DNA of 64,000 nucleotides, taken from assembly GCA_946807835.1 (NCBI GenBank), contig OX327709.1, positions 23,747,501 through 23,811,500 of the forward strand, in the 5' to 3' direction. The notes under the pieces were generated by a model. The model was not told the origin of the DNA. It worked only from the letters and a program-made list of their open reading frames with translations, and did no database searches. Positions 1 through 11,962 of this stretch are shown here, piece after piece (position 1 is the stretch's first letter; every line of letters begins with the position of its first letter). Origin of the DNA: Ailanthus altissimus (Eukaryota; Streptophyta; Magnoliopsida; Sapindales; Simaroubaceae). The translations under genes and the position numbers were made by a program.

Positions 1-60
1 ATCTTATAGAGATAAGATACTTGTCTTATACAGATAAGATTGTCTTATAGAGATAAGATG
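1..60. repeat. 20-bp tandem repeat at window edge
   Basis: Three near-identical copies of a unit of about 20 bp, with core gtcttatagagataagat, run head to tail at the very start of the window. Each unit is itself partly palindromic (cttat...ataag). The array may continue to the left outside the window. Confidence 0.7.
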
Positions 61-1847
61 AATACGAGCAATCCGTTACTAATCTTGAACAAATACCAAT
101 AACTATAGGGTACTGAATAAAATTTTTAAGACTTACTTAAGAATCTAAGAATAGTTCTAGATTCAATAATATTTGATATTACTAAACCACAGATAGAGAA
201 AAGTCATAATGGAAAGTGTTTCCACTGTTATAAGGTTTGAAATAGTAAATGTTACTATTCATCGCACCTTCACTTAAGAAAGATTGAATCATTAGATATC
301 TGTTTGACTAAAAATTAACATTTCATTAGCATTTGATGTTAACTCTGCAAGGGTATGAGATACCGCTTGTTATTCTCATATCTGTAAGATGTTGCATGAT
401 TTGAGAAATGCTTGATGACTATCAAATGAGAAGTTCAGCTTCACGTAGGTAATGGAGATTTCCTATACGTGGTAGCCGTTAAGACTTCACAATTACTTCT
501 TATTACTAGTAACAGCATTAATGTTGTATAATTGCTATTTTGAGCCAAACATTATTAGGTAAATCATGTCACTCCCTGTAGCTGACAGAGAGGGTTATCA
601 TAAAAATAAGGAAATAGTTCCTTGTGACAAGATACTGATTTATTAATTGAATGTCAGTTAATGGATGGCCGTTATATCTTATATACAACAGAAAATGTTA
701 TAAGTATAGAGGTGAACAGAATATATAGTATTTCAGCAACTTAAATAATAATGAACAGTGGTATATATAAGATTAGGTCATGTAGTCGTGAGACGACTAT
801 CCTAGTTGGTTAAGGATGGTCAGATATTAGATCTGACTATAGTACATTGACTAGTTTATGAATTATGAATTCAAAAGAATATGGCCGAATCTTTATGTAG
901 GTGTAAGACGCCAAGCCACTGGTTTATTGGATCTGGTACATATAGATATATTTAGTCCAATAAATCTTACTGTTATAAATGATTTCGATACTTCATTGTC
1001 TTTATAGTGATTGTCGCTATATAGACATGTGTTTCTAGGAACGCAGGTCAGAATAATTTCGAAGTGTTCAAAATGTTCTGACAATGAAAGTAAAGAAACA
1101 AACCCTTATGTATATTGAGTGCTTTCGATTAGATCGAAGTAGTTTATACATAATCAGTAAATTCACAAATTATTTAAAGAGAATATGATTCTCTCTCAGC
1201 ATAGTCCTCCAGATACTCCTCAACATAAAGATGTTTAAGAAATGAGGAATCAGACTATATTAGATACAGTCTGATTGATATTGAGAATCGTTGATCTTCT
1301 AAAAATATCTATGAGGTTATATTTTAACATCTGTTACTCACTTATTAAATAATTCCATAATCGTTCCTACTACTTTATATGAGATATAGACTAAATAGGA
1401 AATGAGTCTTAAGTATGTTAAGAATTAGTGTTATTCTGTTTTCATAAGAGTTATGCAACAGAATAAACTTGTATCCAACGGTACAAGTATTGGTTCATTT
1501 TGTATCCCAAGTGTATAATGGGATACCAATTCTATAATTCATATGAACGAAATATATTCGTTTCTCATGATGTCACATTCTTAGAGAAAGAGTTTCTCAT
1601 GGATTATGGAGATTATAGAAAGATTGAACTTGATGAAGTCAATCTAAATATAGATGAACCAATAATGGAATTTTATTTTCAAATAAGTGAAATACCTTTA
1701 ACACACTAAGTTCATAGGTCCAAAAGGATATCAAGGCCATCATTTAGGTATGTTTGATACTTGAAGGTGCCCTTGGTGTTTTCTTAGTCGAAGAAAAAGA
1801 TCCTTTAACTTATGGAGAGACGATGTTTGACATTGTTCGGGAAAATA

Positions 1848-2357
1848 ACAAGATACCATAAAATCTGAAATTGACTCAACGCATGACAATTAAGTCTAGG
1901 ACTTAGTTGTGCTTCCTGTAGAAACTGTTTCTATCAGCAGTAAATCAGTTTACGCAGCGGAAGCAGTGTGGGCCCTATCTGAAGGAATGGTCCTTCATGG
2001 CCTGACTAATGTTGAAAGGTTACACTCAGAGATCTAGGATCAATAATGAGGAAACCTTTTTCATCAGTAACCATGCTAAAGTCAATTTAGATTTTGTTGA
2101 TGACAAGATACCATAAAATTCGAATTTGACTCTAAGTATGACAATTAAGTCTATGACTTAGTTGTGCTTCCTGTAGAAATTGTTTCTATCAGCAGTAAAT
2201 CAGTTTATGCAAAGGAAGCAATGTGGGCCCTATCTGAAGGAATGGTCCTTCATGGCCTGACTAATGTTGAAAGGTTACACTCAGAGATCTAGGATCAATA
2301 ATGAGGAAACCTTTTTCATCAGTAACCATACTAAAGTCAATTTGGATTTTGTTGGCT
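1848..2357 (+). repeat. 255-bp tandem duplication inside decayed RT
   Basis: Two copies of a 255-bp unit stand head to tail (1848-2102 and 2103-2357), differing at roughly a dozen positions. Both contain tgtgggccctatctgaagga and ggttacactcagagatctag. The unit covers part of the reverse transcriptase remnant, so this is a local duplication after insertion and not a normal part of copia. Confidence 0.85.
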
Positions 2358-3641
2358 ATTGCTACATATTATGATTATGAGGACTGGCTTATAAATGTAA
2401 ATAAGGTGTTCTGGGAAGTATATCTCCAACAAGAGATATGCAGAGAACAACTTGATGTTTTAGCATCCAAGCCTAACTTCTAATATAATGTGCAAATTAA
2501 GGAAGTCCATTTATGGACTTAAGTAGATTTTTCCAAAGGTGGAATCTTTGTTTATATGATGAAATCAGAAAGTCTGGTTTTATCAGGAACAAAGAGGAAG
2601 CGTGTGTGTTTAGAAAGGGCAGTGGGAGTATAATTATCTTTTTTAGTTCTCTAAAGTGGAAAATATATACTCAATATTGGAAACGATGATTGGAGTATAG
2701 CAAGTAAATCAGATAAGTGTTATCTGTGTAAAGAACTTCTTCATAAAAGATTTGAGAGAGACTTCCTATATACTAGGTATAAAGCTTTATGGAGATATAG
2801 CTAGGAAGCTAATAAGACTCTCTCAAACTTCGTATATAGAATAAGTCCATGAAAAGGTACAACTTCATTGACTGTGAGACAGTTAAAGTCCCTTTTAGAA
2901 GTGGCATTCATCTTTCTTAGAGGAAGTGTCCTCGGGAAGAAGATGAGAGAGTTAGAGTGTCTAACATCTCAGATGCATTAGCTAGAAATAGATTAATGCA
3001 TACCGTCTAATGTACGAAATCTGGATTTAAATGGTTGTAAGTGTTACAGGCTGGTATCTAATTAATCCAGATCACGATCATTAAATAGTTGTGAAACATA
3101 TCTGAAAATACTTGAGAAGTATAGAGGATAAGTTTATAAAATATGGAGAAAGTTTCTTACAAAAGAAGGGATACACATATTCAGACTTACGTCTGATCTG
3201 AATGGTAGAAAGTCTACATCTAGTTATGTGTTTCTCTTTATCAGTACCGGAGCTAGTTAAATGTGTGTTAGTAAATGTCCACAGGTAATTCAGCCTTGGA
3301 GGTAGAATATGTTGCGGCTTGAGAAGTCAGCAAAGAAAGTACAATGGATATTCAAAATTAATTGCAGAGCTTTGAATAGTTCCAAGCTCAGTGGATCCTA
3401 TCCCACTATATTGCAAAATAACGATAATTGCTTAAGCCGAGAAGCCATAAGGCACACCAGTATTCTAATCATGTGAACTCTGAAAATCACATAATTAGAA
3501 AGTTCTTGGCAGCAAGAGTTGTAATAAAATCTAGGGAATAATCCTTGGATGTAGCGAACCCCCCTAAGCCTAAACTCCTATAGTGTTTGAGAAACACGTG
3601 GAGTGTATTGGTATGAGATACCAGTACGTATGGCACTGAAG

Positions 3642-3653
3642 CAAGTGGGAGTT
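3642..3653 (+). other. Polypurine tract of decayed copia
   Basis: The purine-rich run aagtgggag lies immediately before the first bases of the 3' LTR (tgttggagctgg at 3654). This is the expected place and composition for the plus-strand primer of reverse transcription, and it supports the LTR boundary. Confidence 0.65.
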
Positions 3654-5840
3654 TGTTGGAGCTGGTGCTCACGTGCCATTCCAATATTATATGAATATTA
3701 ATTGTTAATATTTATACAATAAACATTTCGAATAAAGATTGTTAATATCATATTAATATGGTATAATGCTTGTAACATTACAGACATTGTTTGATCTGAA
3801 AGAGTTCAGATTTGGTCTAAAGGAGTTTAGATCAGAACTAATAGTTAGCAAAGCTGAGAGTTATAAATGCTAAAAGTTAGCACTGTTAAGAGTTAGCAGG
3901 TTATAAGAGTCAGCGAGGTCTAAAGAGTTAGAACCTTGTCTATAATGGGACAAAGACCTGAGAGTATACTTGTAATGATATAGTTGCAAAGAGTTGCAAT
4001 AGGTGTTAAGAAATATCATTATGTAAGTATGTCTCAAAGATAAAGTTCCTGATCTATAATCACTAATGCGGGTCTATCGGTGATTAACTTTATATAGATT
4101 AGTGTATGTTTATATCTGACTGGTTCAGATGGTTGTTCTTAGCTGACCATGAGCTTAGAGCTTGTATAGGCATGCGGGTATCCAGTCAAGACTGGATACT
4201 GAACAGACTTATGAGGACCCCAATAGATATCCTATGACACCGTCAAAGGAAGGTCCTCTCGAGTTGAGTAGTATTCGTGGTTCTTTGACCTGAGCGCCAC
4301 GGTGGTCTTGTGAGTGATCCATCATGCTTTGGTTCCACATATGTCAGAGACCTTTCATGGTCTGACCGCTATGTGTCGCTGGGTATGGTCCGATGCTCAT
4401 GGAGTCCGGTGTGCGTAGATACGGGATCCGTCAGCTTACGTAGGTAAGTTGTATATCCGATGCTCCGAGATTGTATTTCATAAAGTCTTGTGGCCACAAG
4501 CATAAACCCGGGAAAAGAGTTTCCCATAAGGTTAAACAATATAGCAAAAGTGTTTGCGTATATTGTTTATCGAGATACGAATCTGGAGATAAGTTTATGG
4601 ACGAGCAAATGGGGATTTGACGGTGCTGATCTATATCCCCGCACATCTAGGATATAAATGATGGAAGGATTATACGTATACGTTATGACCTCAACTTGTA
4701 TGGTCTGACACGCTGATTTGTAATATTCGTAACGTGTGCGTGGGGCATCGATTATGGATTAATGGAACAGTTCCATTTGACAAATCGGGTGTAGACCTAG
4801 AGAGTCCCAATATGAAATGTACTCTTTGAGCACTTGGGCAGTGTACCGTATTGAATTGTTCAATATAGTATAATTCAGCAATTACTAAGGTTACGTTAAC
4901 TAAAGTATGTGGTTAAATTGGTGGGACCCACTTTAGGTTAACTTGGTAACCGAGTAAGGATATAATAGTAATTTCACTTTATGATTATTTAATTGTTAAA
5001 TAATAAGAATAAATATTTATTTATTTAATTGTTAAATAAATAATTTAATTTAACTATGATTAAAGGTTAATCATATAGTTAATTAAGTTAACCTTACTTA
5101 AAGGTTAAGTAAAGGTTAACTTAACCATGGTTAAGTTAGTTAACTATGGTTAAATTAATTAAATATTTATTAACTTAAAGGTTAAGTTAAAATAATCTAA
5201 CTATGGTTAAATGTTAACTAAGGTTAGGTTAAGCCAAATGAAATGCAAATGAAATTCAAATTAGTTGGAATTAATGCATTTGTATATAAAGTGAAATGAA
5301 ATTCAAAATTCATAATTGAAAAATGTTTTAGATTTTAGGTTTTGCATTTTGGGAGCCAATTCAATTTGAGAAATTGAAATTGTTTGTTTTGTGTTTTAAG
5401 TGTTAGAACAACAAAACAAATTGAATTAATGGTTACTAAATGTAATAACTAAAAACAAGATTTGTTTTATTTATTCAAGAGTTGAATAAAAGGAAAAACA
5501 AATTTAATTAAGTTAAATAGTTTAACTTTGTAAAATGTTTAAGAGTTAAACATAAATGCTGGATTAAGATGCTGTCATTCTAGACAATCAAACCCACCCT
5601 TGTTGATTGCTAGAATTGATCAAAGATTCATTTCATGGTGGACTTCAAAGAAAATTAATCCAAAGACTTCATTGGTGATATTTCTCAATCTCGAATTTCA
5701 GTTTAATCAAATGTTATTTTCTGTGTTCATTGTATATAATCTTCCGCTGTGCACATGTATGTATGAGATATGTATATTGTTTGTATGATGAACACAAACC
5801 CACATGCAAGCACCCTAGTTAAATTCGCCCAAACCCAACA
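3654..5840 (+). mobile_element. 3' LTR (2.19 kb) of decayed copia, family A
   Basis: The LTR starts with tgttggagctggtgctcacg and ends with aaacccaaca, giving TG...CA ends. It is the 3' LTR of the decayed copia remnant just upstream, placed by the polypurine tract at 3642-3653. The same sequence occurs inverted at 8771-11195 and 8572-8770/11196-11962, in direct orientation at 47833-49871, and as an inverted fragment near 62205-63285. Recognisable shared blocks include the motif around 3780-3850 (ggagtttagatc), the gcatggg/gggcat block near 4735, and an AT-rich stretch of repeated gttaa motifs at 4980-5230. Short open frames within it are not conserved between copies and are not treated as genes. 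Confidence 0.8.
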
Positions 5841-8566
5841 AAGGTCATACTATTAGCATTGGGTTTAATTGCAAGACTTTAGATTTATTTTAGGAACCAA
5901 ATTATAATACTTTAAAAGTTTTGAGGGTAAATTCGTAAATACTAAAAATTAGCCACTTAGTATAAAATACACTTTTAAAACCCTAATTCTCTCATTTTGG
6001 TCGAGCTACCTCTTTTAGAGAGAGAGAAGAGAGAAAAAGAGGGGAGAGAAAGAGAAGAAGGAGAAGAAAAAGAAGAAGAAATTGAAATTTTAGATTTTAA
6101 GAGGTATATCACAATTATTTCTCAATTTATTAGTATTAATTATGTTAATTTCTTTAAGTTTTGATTTATAGAAATATGTATAATTGAGGATTTGATGTGT
6201 ATTTCGTATGATATTTTGAGAATTGATGATGATCTATAAGATAGCTTGATAAATCATGATGGATTGCAGAATTTTTGCTTGATAGTCTCTTGATCCAGGA
6301 ATTTTATAAATTATTGTGATTCGATTCTGGTTTTCAATTTTGAGTATATTAAATTAGACATATTTAGGATCATCTGAGACTTTGAATCGATTCAAAATTC
6401 CAGAAATTGAATTTTTTGTGAATTTACCAAAATGACCCTGAAATTTTAGAAAATTCCTATATGAATAGTATGATACAGTGTCAAATAAGTTTTGTCCTAT
6501 TGAATGATCTTAAAAAATTATGCATTTTTGGAATATGGTAATTTTATATGTCTAATATGATATACTCAGAATTGAGAATTTAGATCAATGTGGTTGAAGT
6601 GTTATGAATTTCTAAAGTGTATCAGCTCATTGCAATATTTGATTAACAGATTTTTAAAGCTATAGAATAAAATAGTTTTAAAATACTTTTGGCAGTTATT
6701 TTGAAATAAAATATTTATCATAGAGTGGGATATGTGTCAAGAGTATTTCTGTAATAGTTTTATAATTTTTAAGTTAGTAAATGATTTTATAAAATTAGGA
6801 GATTGAATACTGTTCAATAAGTATCTTGATCCTGTCAGGTTAGTAGTTTGGATTTGATGGTGTGCATGGAATGGATTATGTAGGAAGTTTGTTATAATAT
6901 TTATATATAGGAAGGATATATGAGTCAAGAATGATATATTCTGATTTTGGAGTAATTGGACATCATTTGATGTATTAAAAAATTTTGTTAAGTGTAAGTG
7001 GTCAGAATGACAGGTTTTGAGAAACCAAGTATTTAGACCAATTTGATGTGATAAATGCATTGTGTATAATTTTATAAGCTATTTAAAGTATTTTGTGTGA
7101 ATTGTGAGGCTTATGAAAGGATTGATCTCTATTGATAGGTTAAGGAGATTTAAGCCTTGTAGCTGTAAGTGCTAAGAGGTAAGTATACTAGACTTTTACT
7201 GAAATCACAATAAGCATAGTAATTATCTATGTATGATTTTGTAAATGTGCTTAGAAATATATTTATGTTATGCCAAAGTGTATTTGATATGAAATGTGAA
7301 AGACATATATTTATGAATGTGAGCATTGACATTGAGCATGAACATACATGTGTTTTTAAAAGTGAGCTTTCAAAATGAAATGTGTTTAACAAAGAAAGCT
7401 TTGAAGTGTAATATGTCTATGAGAAATATTTTGTATTTTGAGGATGCTTGAACTCACTGTTGACTTAGTAGGCATTTTATGTGATTTGTGGAGCCTTTAT
7501 GTGTGGCATTTCCTTCAGTATTGGTATATGTTATGTGTTCCGTATGTAGGGAGGATCCTATTAGTACCTAAAGGAAGATTGAGTTATCACATTCGTGTGG
7601 TGGCGTATTGGTGTATGTGAGAGGACTCACCGATGATCAGGGTGAGGGTTTGGCTCTTACCTTCGGGCTTAAGCATTATATATGTGTAATTTAAACCTCA
7701 CTTGTACTATTCCTCTTATACGGTATGTTACCTACGAGTGACATTTGGCTCATTATGTGATATGTGATGTGCAAGTCATACTAAGTAATAGTTGAGTGAT
7801 AGTATTCCTGTAATATGTTTGAAAGAATGTGTAAGCGCTTACATGACATGTGATTTGATAAGATTATGATTTTGATTGATTACAGTATATCATACATATG
7901 CATTATGTACATATATGTATTTGTATTTGATATATGAAAAACTAGTATGCTTACTGAGTTTTATACTCATTATAGTTTATGATGATTTCAGGTAAATAAG
8001 GTACATGTGTGCTTAGCGAATTTGGTAAGGCTTCTGTTGTTCCTTGGGTTCCCTAAGTTGTTAGGTTGCTGAGTGTTTTATTTGGGAACACGTGGGATAA
8101 GATATTTGATCCGTCACTATTGAATAAATACTTATGTATTATATTATTGTGTGTGGTTGGATTTAGTTTAAGTTTTACCACGTGTCGTTATGAACTGATT
8201 TTAAGTAAGAATTTGCAATGAATATATTCTAGGCTTCCGGTAACAAAGTTGCTACTGGTGATGTAGTGGAGTGTTAATCTCTGAGAAAATTCTGCGTATC
8301 TCCGGTTTAATAATTGTCCCAGTCATAATTCAATTGCTATAATTATGAAAGAAATTGAAATGAATGTTCAAATATATTCAATAGAAGATTATGTGTATAT
8401 GTTAGATTATGAGTTGATTTTTAGTGTTGAACTTACTAGCAACTTATTAAGGATTTCTATGTTGAATTAAAGTTTGAATTTTTATGTAATACTATTTATG
8501 AGTGCACTTTATTGAATAAATGTAAGTTATGTCATGTATCAGATCTTTTGGGTCTGGGGCGTGACA
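5841..8566 (+). mobile_element. 2.7-kb non-coding LTR-like unit (unclassified)
   Basis: No protein is recognisable here. The left part has promoter-like features: a TATA-like tataaaatacac near 5960, then a leader with aaccctaattctctca and a long purine-rich AGAGAG/AAGAAG stretch at 6018-6080. The right end reads ggtctggggcgtgaca at 8551-8566, a terminus style common in plant LTRs and other repeats. Together with the lack of coding capacity this suggests a long solo LTR. I could not find a target duplication (the right flank is aaagc) or fix the left end, which may lie near 5860 (tgggtttaatt). It could instead be part of an unrelated repeat. Confidence 0.4.
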
Positions 8567-8571
8567 AAAGC

Positions 8572-8770
8572 AGCACGTTGAGGTTAAAATATATACATAT
8601 AGTCCCTCCATCACTTATATCCCGAAAGAGTAAAGACAGATCATCACTGTCAAATCTTTATATGTACGACCATGAATTTATCTCCAGATTCGTACTTCTA
8701 TAAACAATATCCGCAAACACTTTTGTGATATTATTTGACCCTACGAAAAACTCTTTTCTAAGGTTTATAC
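8572..8770 (-). mobile_element. Inverted family A LTR, older copy, left piece
   Basis: This stretch is the reverse complement of an internal part of the family A LTR (compare 4500-4700). It is truncated on its left at the LTR-like unit ending at 8566, and interrupted on its right by the younger solo LTR at 8771-11195. The older copy resumes at 11196 without loss, apart from the repeated five bases. Confidence 0.75.
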
Positions 8771-11195
8771 TGTTGGGTACGGTGTTTCGATTCAAAACCG
8801 TATTGGTGTGTGCATCTGGTTTGTGTTCATCATATAAAATTCACATATATTTATAATTCATGCTTCTCATACACAAACATATATGTATCAGAAGCTAGAA
8901 ATCTAATTTATTAAACAATGAACACAATAAATTTTGTATTTCATTACATTAATAAAATTAAATAGATATTAATCATATTATTATCAAAATTAAGAATAAT
9001 CACCTCGCAAGTATTGGTATGGTTTAAGCTGAAGTATCGCCTAAAATAGACTCATTGACAATTCTTGGACTCAACATGGTAGACTTGAGTCATTAGAATA
9101 GCAGCGTTAATTTTTAGTACTGGTTTAATACTTAAACTATTTAGATTACTCTTAATCTCTAGTTTAACACTTAAATTATTTTTATTTGTTTTACACTTGA
9201 TCAACACTTTGGTCAATAAAACAATTTTCTTATGCTTTTTAATGGCCAAACTTTATTGGAGAAGATAATGAATTGTGATTTCATCTCTTGAAATTTTAAA
9301 AAAAAAAAAAACAATTTTCTTTTCAATTTCATTCTTTTTTGGCCGAACAAACATAAGCATAAAAGCCTTGATTTCTTTTTTGTTTCATTTTTATCACATA
9401 TATAATTAAACAATTAATTAAACCATAGTTAACTCTTTAACTAAGGTTTAAACTAATTTAACTAAAGTTAACAATTAACTCCAGTCAAGTTAATCTACTT
9501 GTCCAACAAACAATAAATATTTAAATATTTAATTTACTTAACTAAAGTTAACCCTTAACCCTAGTTAAGTCAAAATACTTGTCCAACAAGTTTAGAATAT
9601 TTAAATATATAATTAACCTAACCTTAGTTAATTATAAACCATGGTTAGATTAAGAAAACATGGCCACCAAGTTTATATATAATAATATAAAATTCAATTA
9701 ACCTAACTCAAGTAAACACTTAATTAGAGTTAAGTTAACTTACTTTTTTGTTATTAAATAATTAATTAATCTAACTTTAGTTAATAATTAACCTAGATTA
9801 GTTAATATAATATTTAATTATAAAATTATTCTTTTAACCTAACCACATGACTCTTAACCATACTTAGGTTGAATATTTATTTAACTCTTAAATAAATATA
9901 TACATTAATTATTTAACAATTAAATAATCAAATATGAAAAATTACCTTTAAACTTTTATATGGTTACTAAGTAAACCACTTTATTGGGTCCCAATATACC
10001 ACACACTTATATAAACTCAACCAAATACTCATTACGCACCACGTATTATTAATTAATTGATCAACAATAATTGTCAACTTATTAACGTATTTAACACTTA
10101 AGTATTGACACGTGTACATCTCGAGGGTTCTTAAAATAAATATTTGATTTTATTGAAAATTACTAGATTAAACAATTCAATTTGGTAGACTTCCTTAATA
10201 CATAATGAGTACACTTCATATTGTGGGACTCATTAGGTTCACACCCGATTCGTCAAATAGAACTATTTCATGAGTTCGTGATCAATGCCCTATGCACATA
10301 TCACGGATATTACAAATTAGCGTGTTAAACTATATAAGTTGAGGTCAAAGCGCATATAAATATTCCTTCAGTTAATTATATCCCAAAAGTGTGGGGACAT
10401 AGATCTACATTGTCAAATTTCTAAGTACATCTATAAACTTATCTCCAAATTTGTATTTCTGTAAAATAATATCTGCAAACTCTTTTACGATATTATTTAA
10501 CCTTACGAAAAACTCTTTTTCAGGGTATTTGCTTTTGGCCAAAAGACATTTTGAAACATAATTCTTGGAGCATCAAGATATACAACTCACCCATATGAGC
10601 TGATGGATCCCATATCTACTTGCACCGAACTCCATCAGCATCGAACCATACCCAGCGACACCCAATGGTCAGACATGAAAGGTATCTGATATGCGTGGAA
10701 CCAAAACATGGTAAATCACTCTCAAACTCATTGTGGTGCTTAAGTTAAAGGACCACAAATATTACTTAACTCGAAAAAACCCTCCATTGACAGCTTTATA
10801 GGATGTCTATTAGAGGTCTTCGTAAGTCTGTATAGTATTTAGTCCTAACTGAATACCTGTATACCTATACGAGCGTCCTAACACTTGATTGCAACTCTTA
10901 CTTATGTCATTACTAGTATAACCTTAGGTTTTTGTCCCATTACAGACAATGCTTTAACTTCTTAGAATTAACTGATTATTATAACCTACTAACTCTTTAG
11001 CATTTATAACTATCAGTAATGCTAACTTGTAGTGCTAATCTGAACTCCTTCAGATCATACAATATCTGTAGCATTACAAACAATGTACCATATGTGTTTT
11101 AATATTAACGATTTTATTCGAAATATTTATTGTATAAATATTAACAATTAATATTAGTATAATATTGGTATAGCAAGTAAGCACCAACTCCAACA
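8771..11195 (-). mobile_element. Solo LTR of family A (2.4 kb), inverted, nested
   Basis: On the plus strand this copy begins with tgttgggtacgg and ends with caccaactccaaca, the reverse complement of the LTR that starts tgttggagttggtg. It carries no internal retrotransposon sequence, so it is a solo LTR left by LTR-LTR recombination. It interrupts an older inverted copy of the same family. The five bases on either side are tatac (8766-8770) and tatgc (11196-11200), a target duplication with one later change. Confidence 0.8.
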
Positions 11196-11962
11196 TATGC
11201 TTATAGCCATAAGACTTCCTAAAATACAATCTCAAAGTATCAGAATATATAACTTACCCATATGAGCTGACAAATCTTATATTTACGTCTCGGACCATAC
11301 TCAGCGATATGTAGTGGTCAGAATATTAAAGGTCTCTGACATCTGTGAACCAAAGTATGGTAGATTACTCACAAGTCTACTGTGACGCTCAGATCAAAGG
11401 ACCACAAATACTACTCAACTCAAAAAAAATCTTCTATTGATGGCTTTATAGGATGTCTATTAGAGGTCTTCGTGAGTCTATTCAGTACCCAGTCCTTACT
11501 GAATACCTGTATAACTATATAAGCATTCATAAAACTTATGATCTGTCAAGACTAACCATTTAGACCATCCAAATATAGACATATACTAATTTATATAAAA
11601 ATATTTCACCGATAGATCTGCATCGGTAAAAATAGTAGGAACATAGTGTTCAAAAATTGTATAATGACATCTCCTAGCAGCATTTGTAGCTATGTCATTA
11701 CTAATATATTCGCAAGTCTTTATCCTATTTCAGACAATGCTCTAATTCTTAAATTTCGCTAACTCTTAGCAAATATAACTTTTAGTGTTGCTAACTCTTA
11801 ACACTGATCTAAACTCTTTTAGATCATATAATATCTGAAACGTTACAAACATCTTACCATTTTAATAATATTAATAATTTTATTCAAAATATTTATTATA
11901 TAAATATTAAATAATTAATATTCATGTAATATTAAAATAGCACGTATGCATCATCTCCAACA
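11196..11962 (-). mobile_element. Inverted family A LTR, older copy, right piece
   Basis: This piece continues the older inverted LTR after the nested solo LTR and ends at catctccaaca, the reverse complement of the LTR start. It matches 10510-11195 closely in order of motifs, for example cccatatgagctga and ctactcaactc, so the two look like a tandem repeat until the nesting is recognised. Confidence 0.75.

Larger units (their letters stand above)
540..3653 (+). pseudogene. Decayed Ty1/copia gag-pol internal region
   Basis: This is the remnant of a copia polyprotein on the plus strand, broken by many stops and frameshifts. Around 1212-1260 a translation resembling the integrase motif before its catalytic glutamate (TPQ.N.V.ERRNRT) can be read. 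At 1500-1709 a 69-codon open stretch contains FVSHDVTFLE, a typical end of copia integrase. From about 1860 the start of reverse transcriptase is recognisable as a degraded DLVxLP motif. Near 3285-3345 the RNase H motif (EVEYVAA, normally EAEYVAA) is visible, followed at 3390-3430 by DPIPLYC. The order integrase, RT, RNase H is copia order, and the polypurine tract and 3' LTR follow directly. The gag part upstream is too decayed to delimit and the 5' LTR is not in the window. The element is dead. Confidence 0.75.

Noticed and set aside
1..60. Possible CRISPR-like or satellite array at the left edge
   Set aside because: There are only three 20-bp units with no spacers, in a plant genome; it is reported as a simple tandem repeat.
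6737..7060. 107-codon minus-strand open frame
   Set aside because: The composition is that of AT-rich chance reading (His/Asn/Ile/Leu-rich) within the non-coding LTR-like unit, with no motif.
10510..11962. Apparent 770-bp tandem repeat
   Set aside because: It is explained by one LTR inserted in another of the same family, not by tandem duplication.
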